A stretch of DNA of 64,000 nt from an uncultured Ilyobacter sp. (GCF_963668085.1 NZ_OY764058.1:620001-684000); one strand, 5' to 3'; counted from the stretch's first letter, positions 44,036 through 52,800 are shown. The notes: generated from the sequence alone by a model not told the origin. Numbers and translations are program-made.

Positions 44036-45400
44036 TTATTTGTTATAAACAGGCACTCCATTAATAGGAGGTTCAAAACTTCCCCTGTTTTTATCAAAGT
44101 AATTTTTTAAAAAATACAGGGAGATCAAAAAAGAGATTCCTTCTGCAAATAGTGGTGTCATCCATACGCCTTTTATCCCTGAAACCGCAGGAAGAAAGAT
44201 CAAACCCGCCACCATAAGAACACAGCTTCTCATGGTAGTTATAAAAGAGGATACAGCGGAACTCTCGATTGATTGATAAAAAGTTGATAAAATTATATTT
44301 AGAGCCATAAAGACAGAGGCACTGAAAAAAATCGGCATCCCTTCTCCAGTAACTTTCATAAGATCCACATCATCTCTAATGAATAATCCCACTATTTCTT
44401 TTGTATATAAGATGGTCACAAGTATAGTAACTACTCCTAGCAAACCACTGACCAGTGTGCTGAGTTTAAGAGTCTCCCAAACCCTTTTGTGTAGTCCCCC
44501 TCCGTAATTTACGCTGAACAGTGGCTGGGATGCCTGGGATACTCCCAAAAATACTAGGTATAGCAGAATGTTTATATTCAGTATTATGCTGTATGCAGCA
44601 ACAGCCGTATCCCCGCCTATACGTAGAAATACATAGTTGAAGGCAAAGACAACTGCTCCAAAGGACATCTCATTTATAAAACTCGGAAGCCCCACTTTGG
44701 CTATTCTCTGAATAATAGCAGTTTCCAGTTTAGGACTCTGTAGCGCAAGAGAGTTTTTCTTTGATATAAAGTGAGTCAAAAGAACAGCAGTATAGATCGT
44801 CTGGGCTATTCCCGTGGCCAGAGCGGCTCCCTTCATTCCCCATTGGAACTCAAAAATAAAAATATAATCTAAAATTATGTTTACTATCCCGCACAAGACC
44901 ATTCCAAGCATAGACACAGACGGGTTCCCATCATTTCGTATAAATGCGTTCAGACAGTGTGGAAGCAGGTAAAAAAGAGTAAATTTTGAAAGAATTCCAA
45001 GATAATCCTCTGTCATAGGAATGGCAGCTCCCCTCGCTCCGAGAAAAAAACTGATCTTTTCTAAAAATAAAGTCTGACCAATAATATACAAACATCCGAG
45101 AATAAGGGCTAAAATTACAGAATGAGTGAAAATCTTATTTCTTCTCTTATAATCTCCCCTTCCTGCATCTACAGACGCCGCAGTGGCTCCTCCTATTCCA
45201 AGTAGCATACCAGTAGAAGAGTAAAGGGTGTAGGCTGGGATTATTGTATTTAACGCCACAAGCCCAAGGCTTCCTATTCCTCTACCTATAAAAATGGTAT
45301 CTATAAAAATCAAAATTCCTATGGACAATGTCCCTGTAACAGAAGGTATAAGATACCTTAAAAACAGCTTTGACACATTGCCATTCTTTATTTTTTCCAT
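44036..45400 (-). CDS. MATE-family efflux transporter
   Basis: A ~454-residue membrane protein with twelve hydrophobic segments in two similar halves. 'LFLRYLIPSVTGTLSIGILI' and 'IDTIFIGRGIGSLGLVALNT' open half one; 'KVGLPSFINEMSFGAVVFAF' opens half two. 'GDTAVAAYSIILNINILLYL' and 'GVSQASQPLFSVNYGGG' are typical of the NorM/DinF-like MATE pumps, which export cationic compounds using Na+ or H+. The ATG at 45400 has GGAGGT upstream; the in-frame extension to 45454 does not. Confidence 0.9.
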   Translation of the reverse strand: MEKIKNGNVSKLFLRYLIPSVTGTLSIGILIFIDTIFIGRGIGSLGLVALNTIIPAYTLYSSTGMLLGIGGATAASVDAGRGDYKRRNKIFTHSVILALILGCLYIIGQTLFLEKISFFLGARGAAIPMTEDYLGILSKFTLFYLLPHCLNAFIRNDGNPSVSMLGMVLCGIVNIILDYIFIFEFQWGMKGAALATGIAQTIYTAVLLTHFISKKNSLALQSPKLETAIIQRIAKVGLPSFINEMSFGAVVFAFNYVFLRIGGDTAVAAYSIILNINILLYLVFLGVSQASQPLFSVNYGGGLHKRVWETLKLSTLVSGLLGVVTILVTILYTKEIVGLFIRDDVDLMKVTGEGMPIFFSASVFMALNIILSTFYQSIESSAVSSFITTMRSCVLMVAGLIFLPAVSGIKGVWMTPLFAEGISFLISLYFLKNYFDKNRGSFEPPINGVPVYNK

Positions 45401-45521
45401 TATTTTACCTCCAAGTCGATATCTCGGTATTTTACCACAGCCCCTTCTAAACAAAAAGTCTTTTTTGAGCTTATAAAATAATTTAAATTTTCTTATTTTT
45501 TCATAAATTTCTCAAAAAAAC

Positions 45522-45550
45522 TTATCATTACATATAAAAAATGATATAAT
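45522..45550 (+). promoter_or_regulatory. Predicted sigma70 promoter of the 45644-46051 gene
   Basis: TTATCA (45522-45527), 17-base spacer, TATAAT (45545-45550). Confidence 0.55.
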
Positions 45551-45643
45551 CTATATTAACCTAGACAGATTTAAAGAAAACAAATTTTCTCTTTGCAAAA
45601 GTGCAAAAAGGGATATTAAAATAAAAACTCTAGGAGGTGTGGC

Positions 45644-46051
45644 ATGTCCCAAGAATTTTTACAAGAAGAAATGGAACATTATCGGCTAGAACAGGAAAAG
45701 GTAAAACAAATAGTAGGGAGTATCGGCGGGTCTCACCAAACTAAGACACACAAGATACTTAATGCTGTGTTTCTGACTATTGTGATGGTATCGTTCTTTA
45801 TGGGTGGAGTCCTCCACTATATCCCTGTGACACTTTCTCTAGAGCTCGGTGTACTTCTCGTGTCTCTAAAAATCGCCTGGATGATCCATGAACAGCAGAA
45901 AGTCAATCACTTTCAGTTCTGGATTCTAAATTCCTTGGAAATAAGGCTGAACTCTTTGCAGACAGGGTCTAGAAAGATCCATAAGGAACTCACTGTTTTG
46001 AGAGAGGAAAACCAAAGGCTGAGATCGGCCATTGAAGATGAAAAAAAGTAA
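45644..46051 (+). CDS. Hypothetical small membrane protein with coiled coil
   Basis: A 135-residue protein I do not recognise. A charged N-terminus (1-35) is followed by two hydrophobic segments (about 38-58 and 63-82) and a C-terminal coiled coil (100-135; 'SRKIHKELTVLREENQRLRS'). AGGAGGTG lies close upstream of the ATG. It has its own promoter and terminator, so it is monocistronic. It could be a membrane anchor or scaffold; no enzyme motif is seen. Confidence 0.75.
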   Translation: MSQEFLQEEMEHYRLEQEKVKQIVGSIGGSHQTKTHKILNAVFLTIVMVSFFMGGVLHYIPVTLSLELGVLLVSLKIAWMIHEQQKVNHFQFWILNSLEIRLNSLQTGSRKIHKELTVLREENQRLRSAIEDEKK

Positions 46052-46074
46052 CCGGCTATATGTCGGTTACTTTT
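46048..46074 (+). terminator. Intrinsic terminator
   Basis: GTAACCG / CGGTTAC hairpin followed by TTTTG, directly at the stop codon of the 45644-46051 gene. Confidence 0.75.
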
Positions 46075-46137
46075 GCATTTTAAACAGCATAATTTTATAT
46101 AGATTTTAATTATTTATAAGTTCCAAAGGAGAATATC

Positions 46138-47100
46138 ATGAAAATAGAAAAACTAAGAAAACAGAAAGAATTCTTGGAAACACTAATGGATAATTTAGAA
46201 ACAAAAATGTTTGTCTTTAACGAAGATATGGAAGTACAAGAGTTAAATAAATCTTCGGAAAAAATGATTGCTCTTGACCTCAACGATATCTATGGGAAAA
46301 AATGCGGGGATCTACTGCAATGTGCCAATGCCGTCGAGGAAAACAAGAGATGCGGAGAGACCAGCAAATGTCACAAATGCCATCTGAGAAATTCTGTCTA
46401 TGACTCTATATTTAAGAACTCCCACACAAACAAAAAAATTCTCTCCAGAGAAGACTATGTTTGCGGGATAAAAGAGGAGAAGTTCTTTTTATATTCTTCT
46501 AAAAAGATAGCTTACGGCAATCAAGATATGTCTCTTGTACTTATCGACGATATTACTGAGATTGAAAAAAGCAGAAAAAAACTTCATCAACTCTCTATAA
46601 CCGATGAACTCACAGGTGTTTACAACAGAAGATTTATTTTTGAGAGCATAAGAAAAGAGATTAGCAGATCAGAAAGAACAGGTGGAATTTACTCACTTAT
46701 GCTTATCGATATAGATTTTTTCAAAAAAGTAAATGACTTATGTGGCCATGTAGAGGGAGATGCTGTACTGAAAACTATAGCTTCTGAAATAAAAAACAAT
46801 ATTCGAGATATGGATCTTTTTGGAAGATTTGGAGGTGAGGAGTTTATACTGCTACTTCCAGAAACCGATCTGAAATTGGCTCTTCTTTGTGCCGAGAGGC
46901 TTAGAAAAGCTATAGAAAATATCAGTTTCTCAAAAGTGGATCATCCTGTCACGGTGAGTATAGGGGTCGGTCAGTATTTCAAAGGAGAAGCTTTAGACGA
47001 TATATTAGACAGAGTAGACAAGGCTCTCTATAAAGCCAAGAAAAACGGTAGAAACAGAGTGGAGGTAGCAGAAAATGCAAAAGCTTTACAGGATTCTTGA
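46138..47100 (+). CDS. Cysteine-rich PAS diguanylate cyclase
   Basis: A 320-residue soluble c-di-GMP synthase. The N-terminal PAS-like domain (about 15-145) holds cysteines at 56, 62, 72, 78 and 81 ('KKCGDLLQC', 'RCGETSKCHKCHLRNS'). This pattern is seen in other bacterial PAS proteins ('CG..EFC..C') and is likely to bind a metal, iron-sulfur cluster or disulfide switch. The GGDEF domain is complete: 'DELTGVYNRRFIFESIRKEI', 'LIDIDFFKKVNDLCGHVEGD', 'LFGRFGGEEFILLLPETD', with an intact RDMD inhibitory site. Its last 26 bases overlap the next gene. Redox or metal sensing is inferred. Confidence 0.88.
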   Translation: MKIEKLRKQKEFLETLMDNLETKMFVFNEDMEVQELNKSSEKMIALDLNDIYGKKCGDLLQCANAVEENKRCGETSKCHKCHLRNSVYDSIFKNSHTNKKILSREDYVCGIKEEKFFLYSSKKIAYGNQDMSLVLIDDITEIEKSRKKLHQLSITDELTGVYNRRFIFESIRKEISRSERTGGIYSLMLIDIDFFKKVNDLCGHVEGDAVLKTIASEIKNNIRDMDLFGRFGGEEFILLLPETDLKLALLCAERLRKAIENISFSKVDHPVTVSIGVGQYFKGEALDDILDRVDKALYKAKKNGRNRVEVAENAKALQDS

Positions 47101-47497
47101 TGTAAATGTAAACAGAGCATCTGAAGGGATAAGAGTAGTAGAGGACCTCTTCAGATTTTATTTTGAAAATGAAGTTCTCACAAAAGAATGCAGGATCATA
47201 AGGCACTCATTGAGAAAAACCATGAAAGAGATTGATAAGCTTCTCATAGAAAGCAGAGATGCCAAAGGAGACATAGGACTATCTGTGAGTCAGAAAATAA
47301 AAAACGACTCTAAGGAGAGTGTAGACCAGCTCTTGATATCCAATTTTAAAAGGATACAGGAAGCTGTGAGGTGTATAGAGGAGGTTCTCAAGGTTCTCGG
47401 TCACTATAACTTATCTAAAGATATGGAAAATGTGAGATATCAGTCTTACTCACTAGAAAAGGATATATCAGTATATTTAAAAACCAGTGGCACTTAG
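47075..47497 (+). CDS. ThiD2-family protein (putative HMP-phosphate kinase)
   Basis: A 140-residue helical protein matching the domain often fused to the N-terminus of thiamin-phosphate synthase. 'LYRILDVNVNRASEGIRVVE' and 'RDAKGDIGLSVSQK' are its hallmarks, with 'NFKRIQEAVRCIEEVLKVL' between conserved helices. ThiD2 proteins have been reported as strict hydroxymethylpyrimidine-phosphate kinases in thiamin synthesis. Here it stands alone, without ThiE, and begins inside the end of a GGDEF gene with GGAGGT upstream. No other thiamin gene is in the window. Confidence 0.75.
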   Translation: MQKLYRILDVNVNRASEGIRVVEDLFRFYFENEVLTKECRIIRHSLRKTMKEIDKLLIESRDAKGDIGLSVSQKIKNDSKESVDQLLISNFKRIQEAVRCIEEVLKVLGHYNLSKDMENVRYQSYSLEKDISVYLKTSGT

Positions 47498-47510
47498 ACC
47501 ACTGGTTTTA
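47479..47510. terminator. Bidirectional terminator between convergent genes
   Basis: AAAACCAGTGG / CCACTGGTTTT hairpin. It overlaps the ThiD2 stop region and abuts the stop of the convergent MscS gene; T-runs on both strands. Confidence 0.88.
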
Positions 47511-48011
47511 TTTTTTCATCACAACTACTATTTGATGTATCATGAGATTATTGGGATACATGACAATATCCCCATTATCATTTTCCACCTCAAGATAAAA
47601 AAGTCTCATCTCTTTTATTGTTCCTTCAAGTTTGTGATCCCCTATATTGATAAGCACCCTGTCCCCTACCTTTAGCCTGTAGCTAAAAAAAAGAATCAAA
47701 CCTGAGGATATATTACTTAGGTTTGACCATGAGGCAAAAAGGGCAGTTCCCAAAATAGTAAATATCGTTGCCGCAACTACAAAAAATTCTTTCAGATGAA
47801 ATCCCCATATTAGCGTCATGAGAGTAAAAAAACATATTGCCAAGAAACTATCGATAAGTCTTTTAGCCCTCACTATCCTGTCTGAGGAGAAATTATTTTT
47901 TATTCCAAACTTTTCAACACCTCTATTGAGAAGTTTTCCTATTAAGAAAAAAGTCGATAATATCCCAACTGTCCAGCCAATCTTGCTAAGATTAACAACT
48001 ATATTTTCCAC
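47508..48011 (-). CDS. Small MscS-family mechanosensitive channel protein
   Basis: A 167-residue short MscS. Three hydrophobic helices (about 10-28, 52-72, 75-95) are followed by the beta domain ('NISSGLILFFSYRLKVGDRV', 'HKLEGTIKEMRLFYLEVEND', 'GDIVMYPNNLMIH'). The C-terminal alpha/beta cage of full MscS is missing, so it may be a minimal channel or partner subunit. The ATG at 48011 is weakly supported by a ribosome site. It lies downstream of the WYL gene on the same strand. Confidence 0.8.
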   Translation of the reverse strand: MENIVVNLSKIGWTVGILSTFFLIGKLLNRGVEKFGIKNNFSSDRIVRAKRLIDSFLAICFFTLMTLIWGFHLKEFFVVAATIFTILGTALFASWSNLSNISSGLILFFSYRLKVGDRVLINIGDHKLEGTIKEMRLFYLEVENDNGDIVMYPNNLMIHQIVVVMKK

Positions 48012-48086
48012 ACTTCACACTCCAGATTATTAATTAAAGCAAAGAATAATATCACTTTTTTCTCAGGATATCAATAAAAAGTTTAA

Positions 48087-48935
48087 TTATTGCGAATTAT
48101 AACTCTCAAAGGCTTCTAAAAATTCATTTTTCATCTCATCTCTAAGCTCTTTAGGTTCTAGAATAACCGCTTCTTTTAGAAACTGTCTGAAATAAAGCTT
48201 GGCATTTTCATTAGAAGTCTCAAAGGTATAGACATCCCCTGATCTCTTAAGAAATTTAGGCCTGTAATTTGTCAAACTTTTCATAAGACTTACCCCTTCT
48301 CCAGTAAGCCTCACTTTAACAAAGTTACCGTTTCCCAAAAACGGGTCAAAGTTTTTTCTGACACTTTCTATATATTTTTTATCCTTGCCCTTTATCTTGT
48401 CATCTAATATAGATATTATCTCTAGCTCTTTTAGCTTATAGTTTCTGTATCCCTTAGTCTCTTCACAGAAACAAAATAAAAAGTTTTCATCTCCCTGCTC
48501 CTCTCTTTTTACAAAAAAAGGTTCAACTGTATAGATTTTATCTATATATTTCAATTTTAATTTTCTTTTCAGCTTTATGGCTTCTAATATACTCTTTAGC
48601 CTCTCTTCGTATATAAAAAGCTCCCTCTGGTATTTAAATTTAGAGGTATACACTTCAAAAAGCTCCCTGAAAAACTCAGCCTCTATATCTACACAATTTT
48701 CCTTCAACACATCATAATAGATCTCTCTATTCGCCACATTGAGGTCAAACTGTATTATCTTCTTTAGAGGTCTTCCTTGAGTTTCCAGGAGCTTTTCCAC
48801 ATTTATATCTTTTTTATATTTGAGTTTATCCAGTATATAATTACAGAGTTTATTGTTATTTATACCAAACTCTTCTACGTCATTTCTCATCATACGCCAA
48901 ATATCTTCTGGGACTGTCACCCGTATCTTCTTCAT
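48087..48935 (-). CDS. WYL-domain regulator with ribbon-helix-helix-like N-terminus
   Basis: A 282-residue protein. The first ~40 residues ('KKIRVTVPEDIWRMMRNDVE', 'NKLCNYILDKLK') look like a ribbon-helix-helix DNA-binding unit instead of the usual winged helix. The central WYL-like domain ('ILEAIKLKRKLKLKYIDKIY', 'VEPFFVKREEQGDENFLFCF') has KYID in place of WYL. The C-terminal WCX-like extension ends '...AVILEPKELRDEMKNEFLE'. WYL proteins often sense nucleic acids or nucleotides. GGGAGG precedes the ATG. It follows the TrpXYZ ABC ATPase by 54 bases on the same strand and may be co-transcribed. Confidence 0.75.
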   Translation of the reverse strand: MKKIRVTVPEDIWRMMRNDVEEFGINNNKLCNYILDKLKYKKDINVEKLLETQGRPLKKIIQFDLNVANREIYYDVLKENCVDIEAEFFRELFEVYTSKFKYQRELFIYEERLKSILEAIKLKRKLKLKYIDKIYTVEPFFVKREEQGDENFLFCFCEETKGYRNYKLKELEIISILDDKIKGKDKKYIESVRKNFDPFLGNGNFVKVRLTGEGVSLMKSLTNYRPKFLKRSGDVYTFETSNENAKLYFRQFLKEAVILEPKELRDEMKNEFLEAFESYNSQ

Positions 48936-48989
48936 AAAGTCCTCCCAAAAAAATCTTTATATGATTATATCATAAAGACTTTGAGAATT

Positions 48990-49781
48990 CTACACTGAAA
49001 AGAGTTCTTCCCCTCTAAAGCCGGCTTCTTTTTTATGAAATGTTTCAAGAAGAGATTCAACAGTTAGTTCCTGCTTCTCTTTCCCGCTAACGTCTATTAT
49101 TATTTCACCTTCATGAAGCATGATCATTCTGTTCCCATAATCTATAGCATCCTGCAGGTTGTGGGTTATCATAAGAGTAGATATTTTGTTTCCTTCTACT
49201 ACTTCTTTTGTTTTATTCATTATGATCTTAGAGGTCTTAGGATCTAGTGCTGCAGTGTGCTCATCAAGCATCAGAACTTCTGGTTTATTGAGAGTTGCCA
49301 TTATTAGTGCTAGGCACTGTCGCTGTCCCCCTGATAAAAGCCCTACCTCTGTGTCCATCTGATTTTCTATACCAAGACCTAGCTGAGAAAGGGCCTCTAT
49401 ATAATAGCCTCTTCTCTTTTTATTCAGTCCCATGGTTAGTCCAAATTTCTTACCCTTATTGTCTGCCATAGATAGATTTTCATAGACAGTCATAGAAGGT
49501 GCAGTCCCTAGAGATGGATTCTGATAGACCTTGGATATAAAGCTGTTTCTCTTATGCTTTTCCATTTGAGTCACGTCTCTATTTCCTACAAATACCCTTC
49601 CCGAGTCAGATATGATGTTTCCAAGAATCACATTTAAAAGAGTTGATTTACCTGCTCCGTTACTTCCTATTATAGTTATAAAGTCTCCCTCTTTCACATG
49701 AAAGTTGAGATTTTTAAATACCTCTTTTTTAGTTCCAAGTTCTGAAATAAAGGTTTTCTTTATGTTCTCCAATTTAACCAT
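48990..49781 (-). CDS. Tryptophan-type ABC transporter ATP-binding protein
   Basis: A ~263-residue ATPase of the LivF/TrpZ-like group. 'TIIGSNGAGKSTLLNVILGN' is Walker A, 'VYQNPSLGTAPSMTVYENLS' the Q-loop region, 'LLSGGQRQCLALIMATLNKP' the signature, and 'VLMLDEHTAALDPKTSKIIM' Walker B. The ATG at 49781 has GAGGTG upstream and overlaps the permease stop by eight bases. An in-frame GTG at 49793 lies inside that ribosome site. It energises the transporter encoded by the permease and two TrpX-like lipoproteins upstream. Confidence 0.92.
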   Translation of the reverse strand: MVKLENIKKTFISELGTKKEVFKNLNFHVKEGDFITIIGSNGAGKSTLLNVILGNIISDSGRVFVGNRDVTQMEKHKRNSFISKVYQNPSLGTAPSMTVYENLSMADNKGKKFGLTMGLNKKRRGYYIEALSQLGLGIENQMDTEVGLLSGGQRQCLALIMATLNKPEVLMLDEHTAALDPKTSKIIMNKTKEVVEGNKISTLMITHNLQDAIDYGNRMIMLHEGEIIIDVSGKEKQELTVESLLETFHKKEAGFRGEELFSV

Positions 49782-50628
49782 TTGTTGCAACACCTCTTTT
49801 CAGGCCTTTTTTCTTCTCCTTAAGGGCCATTATTCCCACCACTATGACAGCGGTTACAAGCTTTAGGTCGCTAGCTCTCATACCCATTTTAAGTGCAGCC
49901 GCCACTACATATTTAAATATAAGTGTCCCAAGTAGGGCTACTGTTGTGGCCTTCATAAACTTACCAGTCTTAAATACAGTTTCCCCTATTATTATGGCTG
50001 CAAGACCTGTAACTATTGTTCCTGTTCCCATTCCCACATCTGAAAACCCTTGGTACTGGGCAAGAATTCCTCCAGATAGTGCAACTAATGCGTTTGATAT
50101 TGCAAGTCCGTATATCTTTAGGTGTTTTTCATTTATCCCTAGAGATACCACAAGAGTCTCATTGTCTCCTAGCGCCTTGAGAGCGAAACCAAACTTTGTC
50201 TTTAACAGATAGTCTAGCGAACCTTTTACAACTATTAAAAGCACAAGAATAACAACTATAGACGGGATTCCTGTAGTAAACAAGTGATCTGCACCAAACA
50301 AGGGTATATTTGATTTCCCCATGACCCTTAAGTTGACACTATAAAGACCAGTCATCACTATTATCCCTGCCAAAAGGTTTGTTATATTCCATTTTACATG
50401 TATATAACCTGTCACAAAACCTGCCATTGCCCCTGCTACTACAGCCAGTAAAAGTGCCAAAACTGGACTCATCCCTCTGCTTACACAAACTGCAGCAACT
50501 GCAGCACCTAAAGGAAAGCTTCCATCTACTGAAAGATCAGGGAAGTCTAATATCTTATAAGAGATATAGACCCCCAAAACCATTATTGAAAATATTAATC
50601 CCTGCTCCAGTGTTCCTAGTAATATCAC
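49774..50628 (-). CDS. Tryptophan-type ABC transporter permease
   Basis: A 284-residue permease with about eight hydrophobic helices. It is in the branched-chain/ribose permease superfamily: 'GVYISYKILDFPDLSVDGSF', 'VTGYIHVKWNITNLLAGIIV', 'GLAISNALVALSGGILAQYQ', 'GFSDVGMGTGTIVTGLAAII'. It starts with GTG at 50628, with AAGGAGG about ten bases upstream. It matches the TrpY partner of TrpX-type binding proteins. It lies between the binding proteins and the ATPase in one operon. Confidence 0.9.
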   Translation of the reverse strand: MILLGTLEQGLIFSIMVLGVYISYKILDFPDLSVDGSFPLGAAVAAVCVSRGMSPVLALLLAVVAGAMAGFVTGYIHVKWNITNLLAGIIVMTGLYSVNLRVMGKSNIPLFGADHLFTTGIPSIVVILVLLIVVKGSLDYLLKTKFGFALKALGDNETLVVSLGINEKHLKIYGLAISNALVALSGGILAQYQGFSDVGMGTGTIVTGLAAIIIGETVFKTGKFMKATTVALLGTLIFKYVVAAALKMGMRASDLKLVTAVIVVGIMALKEKKKGLKRGVATNG

Positions 50629-50668
50629 GATGTATCTTCCTCCTTCCGCAGAGAGTCAGCACTGTATC

Positions 50669-51610
50669 TTAAAATATTTCAGCTTTATCCAAACCATCGA
50701 TATTATCAAGTGAGATTCCCATCTCTTCAGCTGCTCTCTTGTTTATAATAAGTTGAGTATCTTTTAGTGTTTCTACAGGCATATCTTTAATGCTTGCACC
50801 TTTTAATATCTCTACTGCCATCTCTCCTGTCTGGTATCCCAATTTATAGTAGTCTATTGTCTCAGTAGCTATTGCTCCCTGCTCTACCATGTCTTTTATA
50901 GAACCTATTACTGGAACCTTGGCTTCATTTGTTTTTTGAAGTACAAGTGGTATAGCAGCTGTCATAAGATTATCAGTAGGAACATAAAGTACATCTACTT
51001 TTCCTAAGATGACATCTAATGCTGAAGAGACTTCATTGACATTTGTCACACCTGAAGTGATTACTTCTAGAGATAGCTTCTCACATTCCTCAGTTGCCTT
51101 CTTTACAAGGAATTCTGAGTTTTGCTCACTTGTATTATATACTATTCCAACCTTTTTAGCATTAGGAAGAAGTTTTGTTACAAGTTCCATCTGCTGCTTC
51201 ACAGGTGACATATCACTAGTTCCACTTATGTTATCACCAGTAAGTCCAGCTGATTCTGGATCTGTAACTGCAGTTATCAAAATAGGTATCTCCTTAGTCA
51301 TATTATAAGCAGCCTGTGCACTTGGTGTCGCGATAGCTAGTATTAGATCTTTTTTATCCTGTACATAAGAGTTTGCTATTGTCTGAGCTGTTCCAAAGTC
51401 ACCCTGTGCACTCTGAAATTCTATATCTACCTTTGTTTCATCATATCCGGCATCTTCTAGTGCCTGTAAAAATCCGTCTTTAGAAGCATCTAAAGCTGGA
51501 TGCTCTATTATCTGAGTAATTCCTATCTTAGTTTTTTTCTCCTCTTTTTTCCCGCACCCTGTAATTAAAACAACTAAAGTTAGGATAGCTAAAAACAAAC
51601 CTTTTTTCAT
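50669..51610 (-). CDS. trpX: TrpX-like substrate-binding lipoprotein 1
   Basis: A 313-residue ABC substrate-binding protein of the TrpX (ABC_sub_bind) family. The signal 'LVVLITGCGKK' gives a lipobox Cys at 19. 'KIGITQIIEHPALDASKDGF', 'GDFGTAQTIANSYV', 'TAVTDPESAGLTGDNISGTS', 'KKVGIVYNTSEQNSEF' and 'VDVLYVPTDNLMTAAIPLVL' are conserved in the family, which is tied to tryptophan or other aromatic amino acids. GAGGGGTGAGGAG precedes the ATG. It is about 60% alike by eye to the second copy upstream. It has its own predicted promoter at 51657-51685, and a terminator separates it from that copy. Confidence 0.88.
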   Translation of the reverse strand: MKKGLFLAILTLVVLITGCGKKEEKKTKIGITQIIEHPALDASKDGFLQALEDAGYDETKVDIEFQSAQGDFGTAQTIANSYVQDKKDLILAIATPSAQAAYNMTKEIPILITAVTDPESAGLTGDNISGTSDMSPVKQQMELVTKLLPNAKKVGIVYNTSEQNSEFLVKKATEECEKLSLEVITSGVTNVNEVSSALDVILGKVDVLYVPTDNLMTAAIPLVLQKTNEAKVPVIGSIKDMVEQGAIATETIDYYKLGYQTGEMAVEILKGASIKDMPVETLKDTQLIINKRAAEEMGISLDNIDGLDKAEIF

Positions 51611-51656
51611 AAACTCCTCACCCCTCTAAAATTTAATCTCTACATAAAATGATATC

Positions 51657-51685
51657 ATTTTAACTAAAAGGCTTCTATCCAACAA
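51657..51685 (-). promoter_or_regulatory. Predicted internal promoter of trpX copy 1
   Basis: On the minus strand TTGTTG (51685-51680), 17-base spacer, TAAAAT (51662-51657), about 50 bases before the ATG. A flanking motif (CGAACAAAA...ATTGTTGG...AATGATAT) is repeated at 53490-53555. Confidence 0.5.
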
Positions 51686-51733
51686 TAAAAAAAGCATTTT
51701 GTTCGGATTATATATTTTTAGAACCAATAAAAT

Positions 51734-51757
51734 AAGGAGTATTTAGGTATACTCCTT
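51734..51757 (-). terminator. Intrinsic terminator between the two trpX copies
   Basis: AAGGAGTAT / ATACTCCTT stem, then an AT-rich tail with T's on the minus strand. It would make transcription from the first promoter partly polar. Confidence 0.7.
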
Positions 51758-51772
51758 AAAAAGTTGTTCGTA

Positions 51773-52705
51773 TTACTCTACCATCTCAGCCCTTTCTTTT
51801 AAAGCATCGGAGATTTTTATATTATACTCTTCTGATTTTTTTCTGTTTATATATAATGAAGAGTTCTTTACAGTTTCATAAGGCATAGCCTCTATCTTTT
51901 CCCCTTGAAGATATCTTACAACCATCTCTCCAGTCTGATACCCCACCTGATAGTCCTCTATACCTTCTGTAGCAACAGCTCCCTGGTAAACATAAGGCTT
52001 GGTTGCTCCAATTACAGGGACCTTTCCTTGATCGGCCTTTTGTATAACAAGGGGATAAGCAGATGCAATTGTATTATCTATAGATGTATAAAGTACGTCT
52101 ATCTCTGGCATAATAGTATCTAAAGCAGAAGAAACCTCATTTACATTGGTGATTCCCCTTACTATGACTTTTAGTCCTGCCTCTTCAGCTTTCTCTGTAA
52201 AAAGTTCTGTGAGGTAAACTGAATTCTGCTCACTTGTATTATAAACTATTCCCACCTTCTCAGCCTCTGGAAGGAGATCCATTATAAGCTCTATCTGTTT
52301 TTCCACAGGTGACTGATCACTTACCCCTGTCACATTGGGAGCTGTGAGTCCTGCCACATCTGGATTCGTTACTGCAGCAAAGAAAACCGGTTTGTCTGAA
52401 ATCTGATTCTGTGCAGCCTGGGCACTAGGAGTTGTTATGGCTACCACCATATCTTCACTCTCTTTAAATGAAGTAGCTATCATCTGAGCAGTATTAAAAT
52501 CTCCCTGGGCATTTTGATAATTGAGCTCCACCCTGTCCTTAAATTCACTCTTTGAAATGGCATCTTCTACACCTTTTCTCACCTCATCTAGCGAAGGATG
52601 TTCTACTATCTGAGTGATCCCTATTTTTACCGGTTTGACCTCCTCTTTTTTTCCACATCCTATTGCTGCTAGTATTACAAAACACATAATTAATAATTTT
52701 TTCAT
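51773..52705 (-). CDS. trpX: TrpX-like substrate-binding lipoprotein 2
   Basis: A 310-residue paralogue of the lipoprotein at 50669-51610. The lipobox 'ILAAIGCGKK' gives Cys 17. 'KIGITQIVEHPSLDEVRKGV', 'NAQGDFNTAQMIATSF', 'FFAAVTNPDVAGLTAPNVTG', 'EKVGIVYNTSEQNSVYL' and 'VNEVSSALDTIMPEIDVLYT' match it throughout. GAGGGGG lies upstream of the ATG. This is the first gene after the Trp leader-peptide attenuator. Two receptors for one permease may widen ligand range or affinity. Confidence 0.88.
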   Translation of the reverse strand: MKKLLIMCFVILAAIGCGKKEEVKPVKIGITQIVEHPSLDEVRKGVEDAISKSEFKDRVELNYQNAQGDFNTAQMIATSFKESEDMVVAITTPSAQAAQNQISDKPVFFAAVTNPDVAGLTAPNVTGVSDQSPVEKQIELIMDLLPEAEKVGIVYNTSEQNSVYLTELFTEKAEEAGLKVIVRGITNVNEVSSALDTIMPEIDVLYTSIDNTIASAYPLVIQKADQGKVPVIGATKPYVYQGAVATEGIEDYQVGYQTGEMVVRYLQGEKIEAMPYETVKNSSLYINRKKSEEYNIKISDALKERAEMVE

Positions 52706-52800
52706 TATTCTTTCCCCCTCGAGTTTTATTAAAATACTATATTTAATTAACTTTTTTTTAGTTGTACGAGTCTTATTTATTCTTCATATCAAGAATAAAA

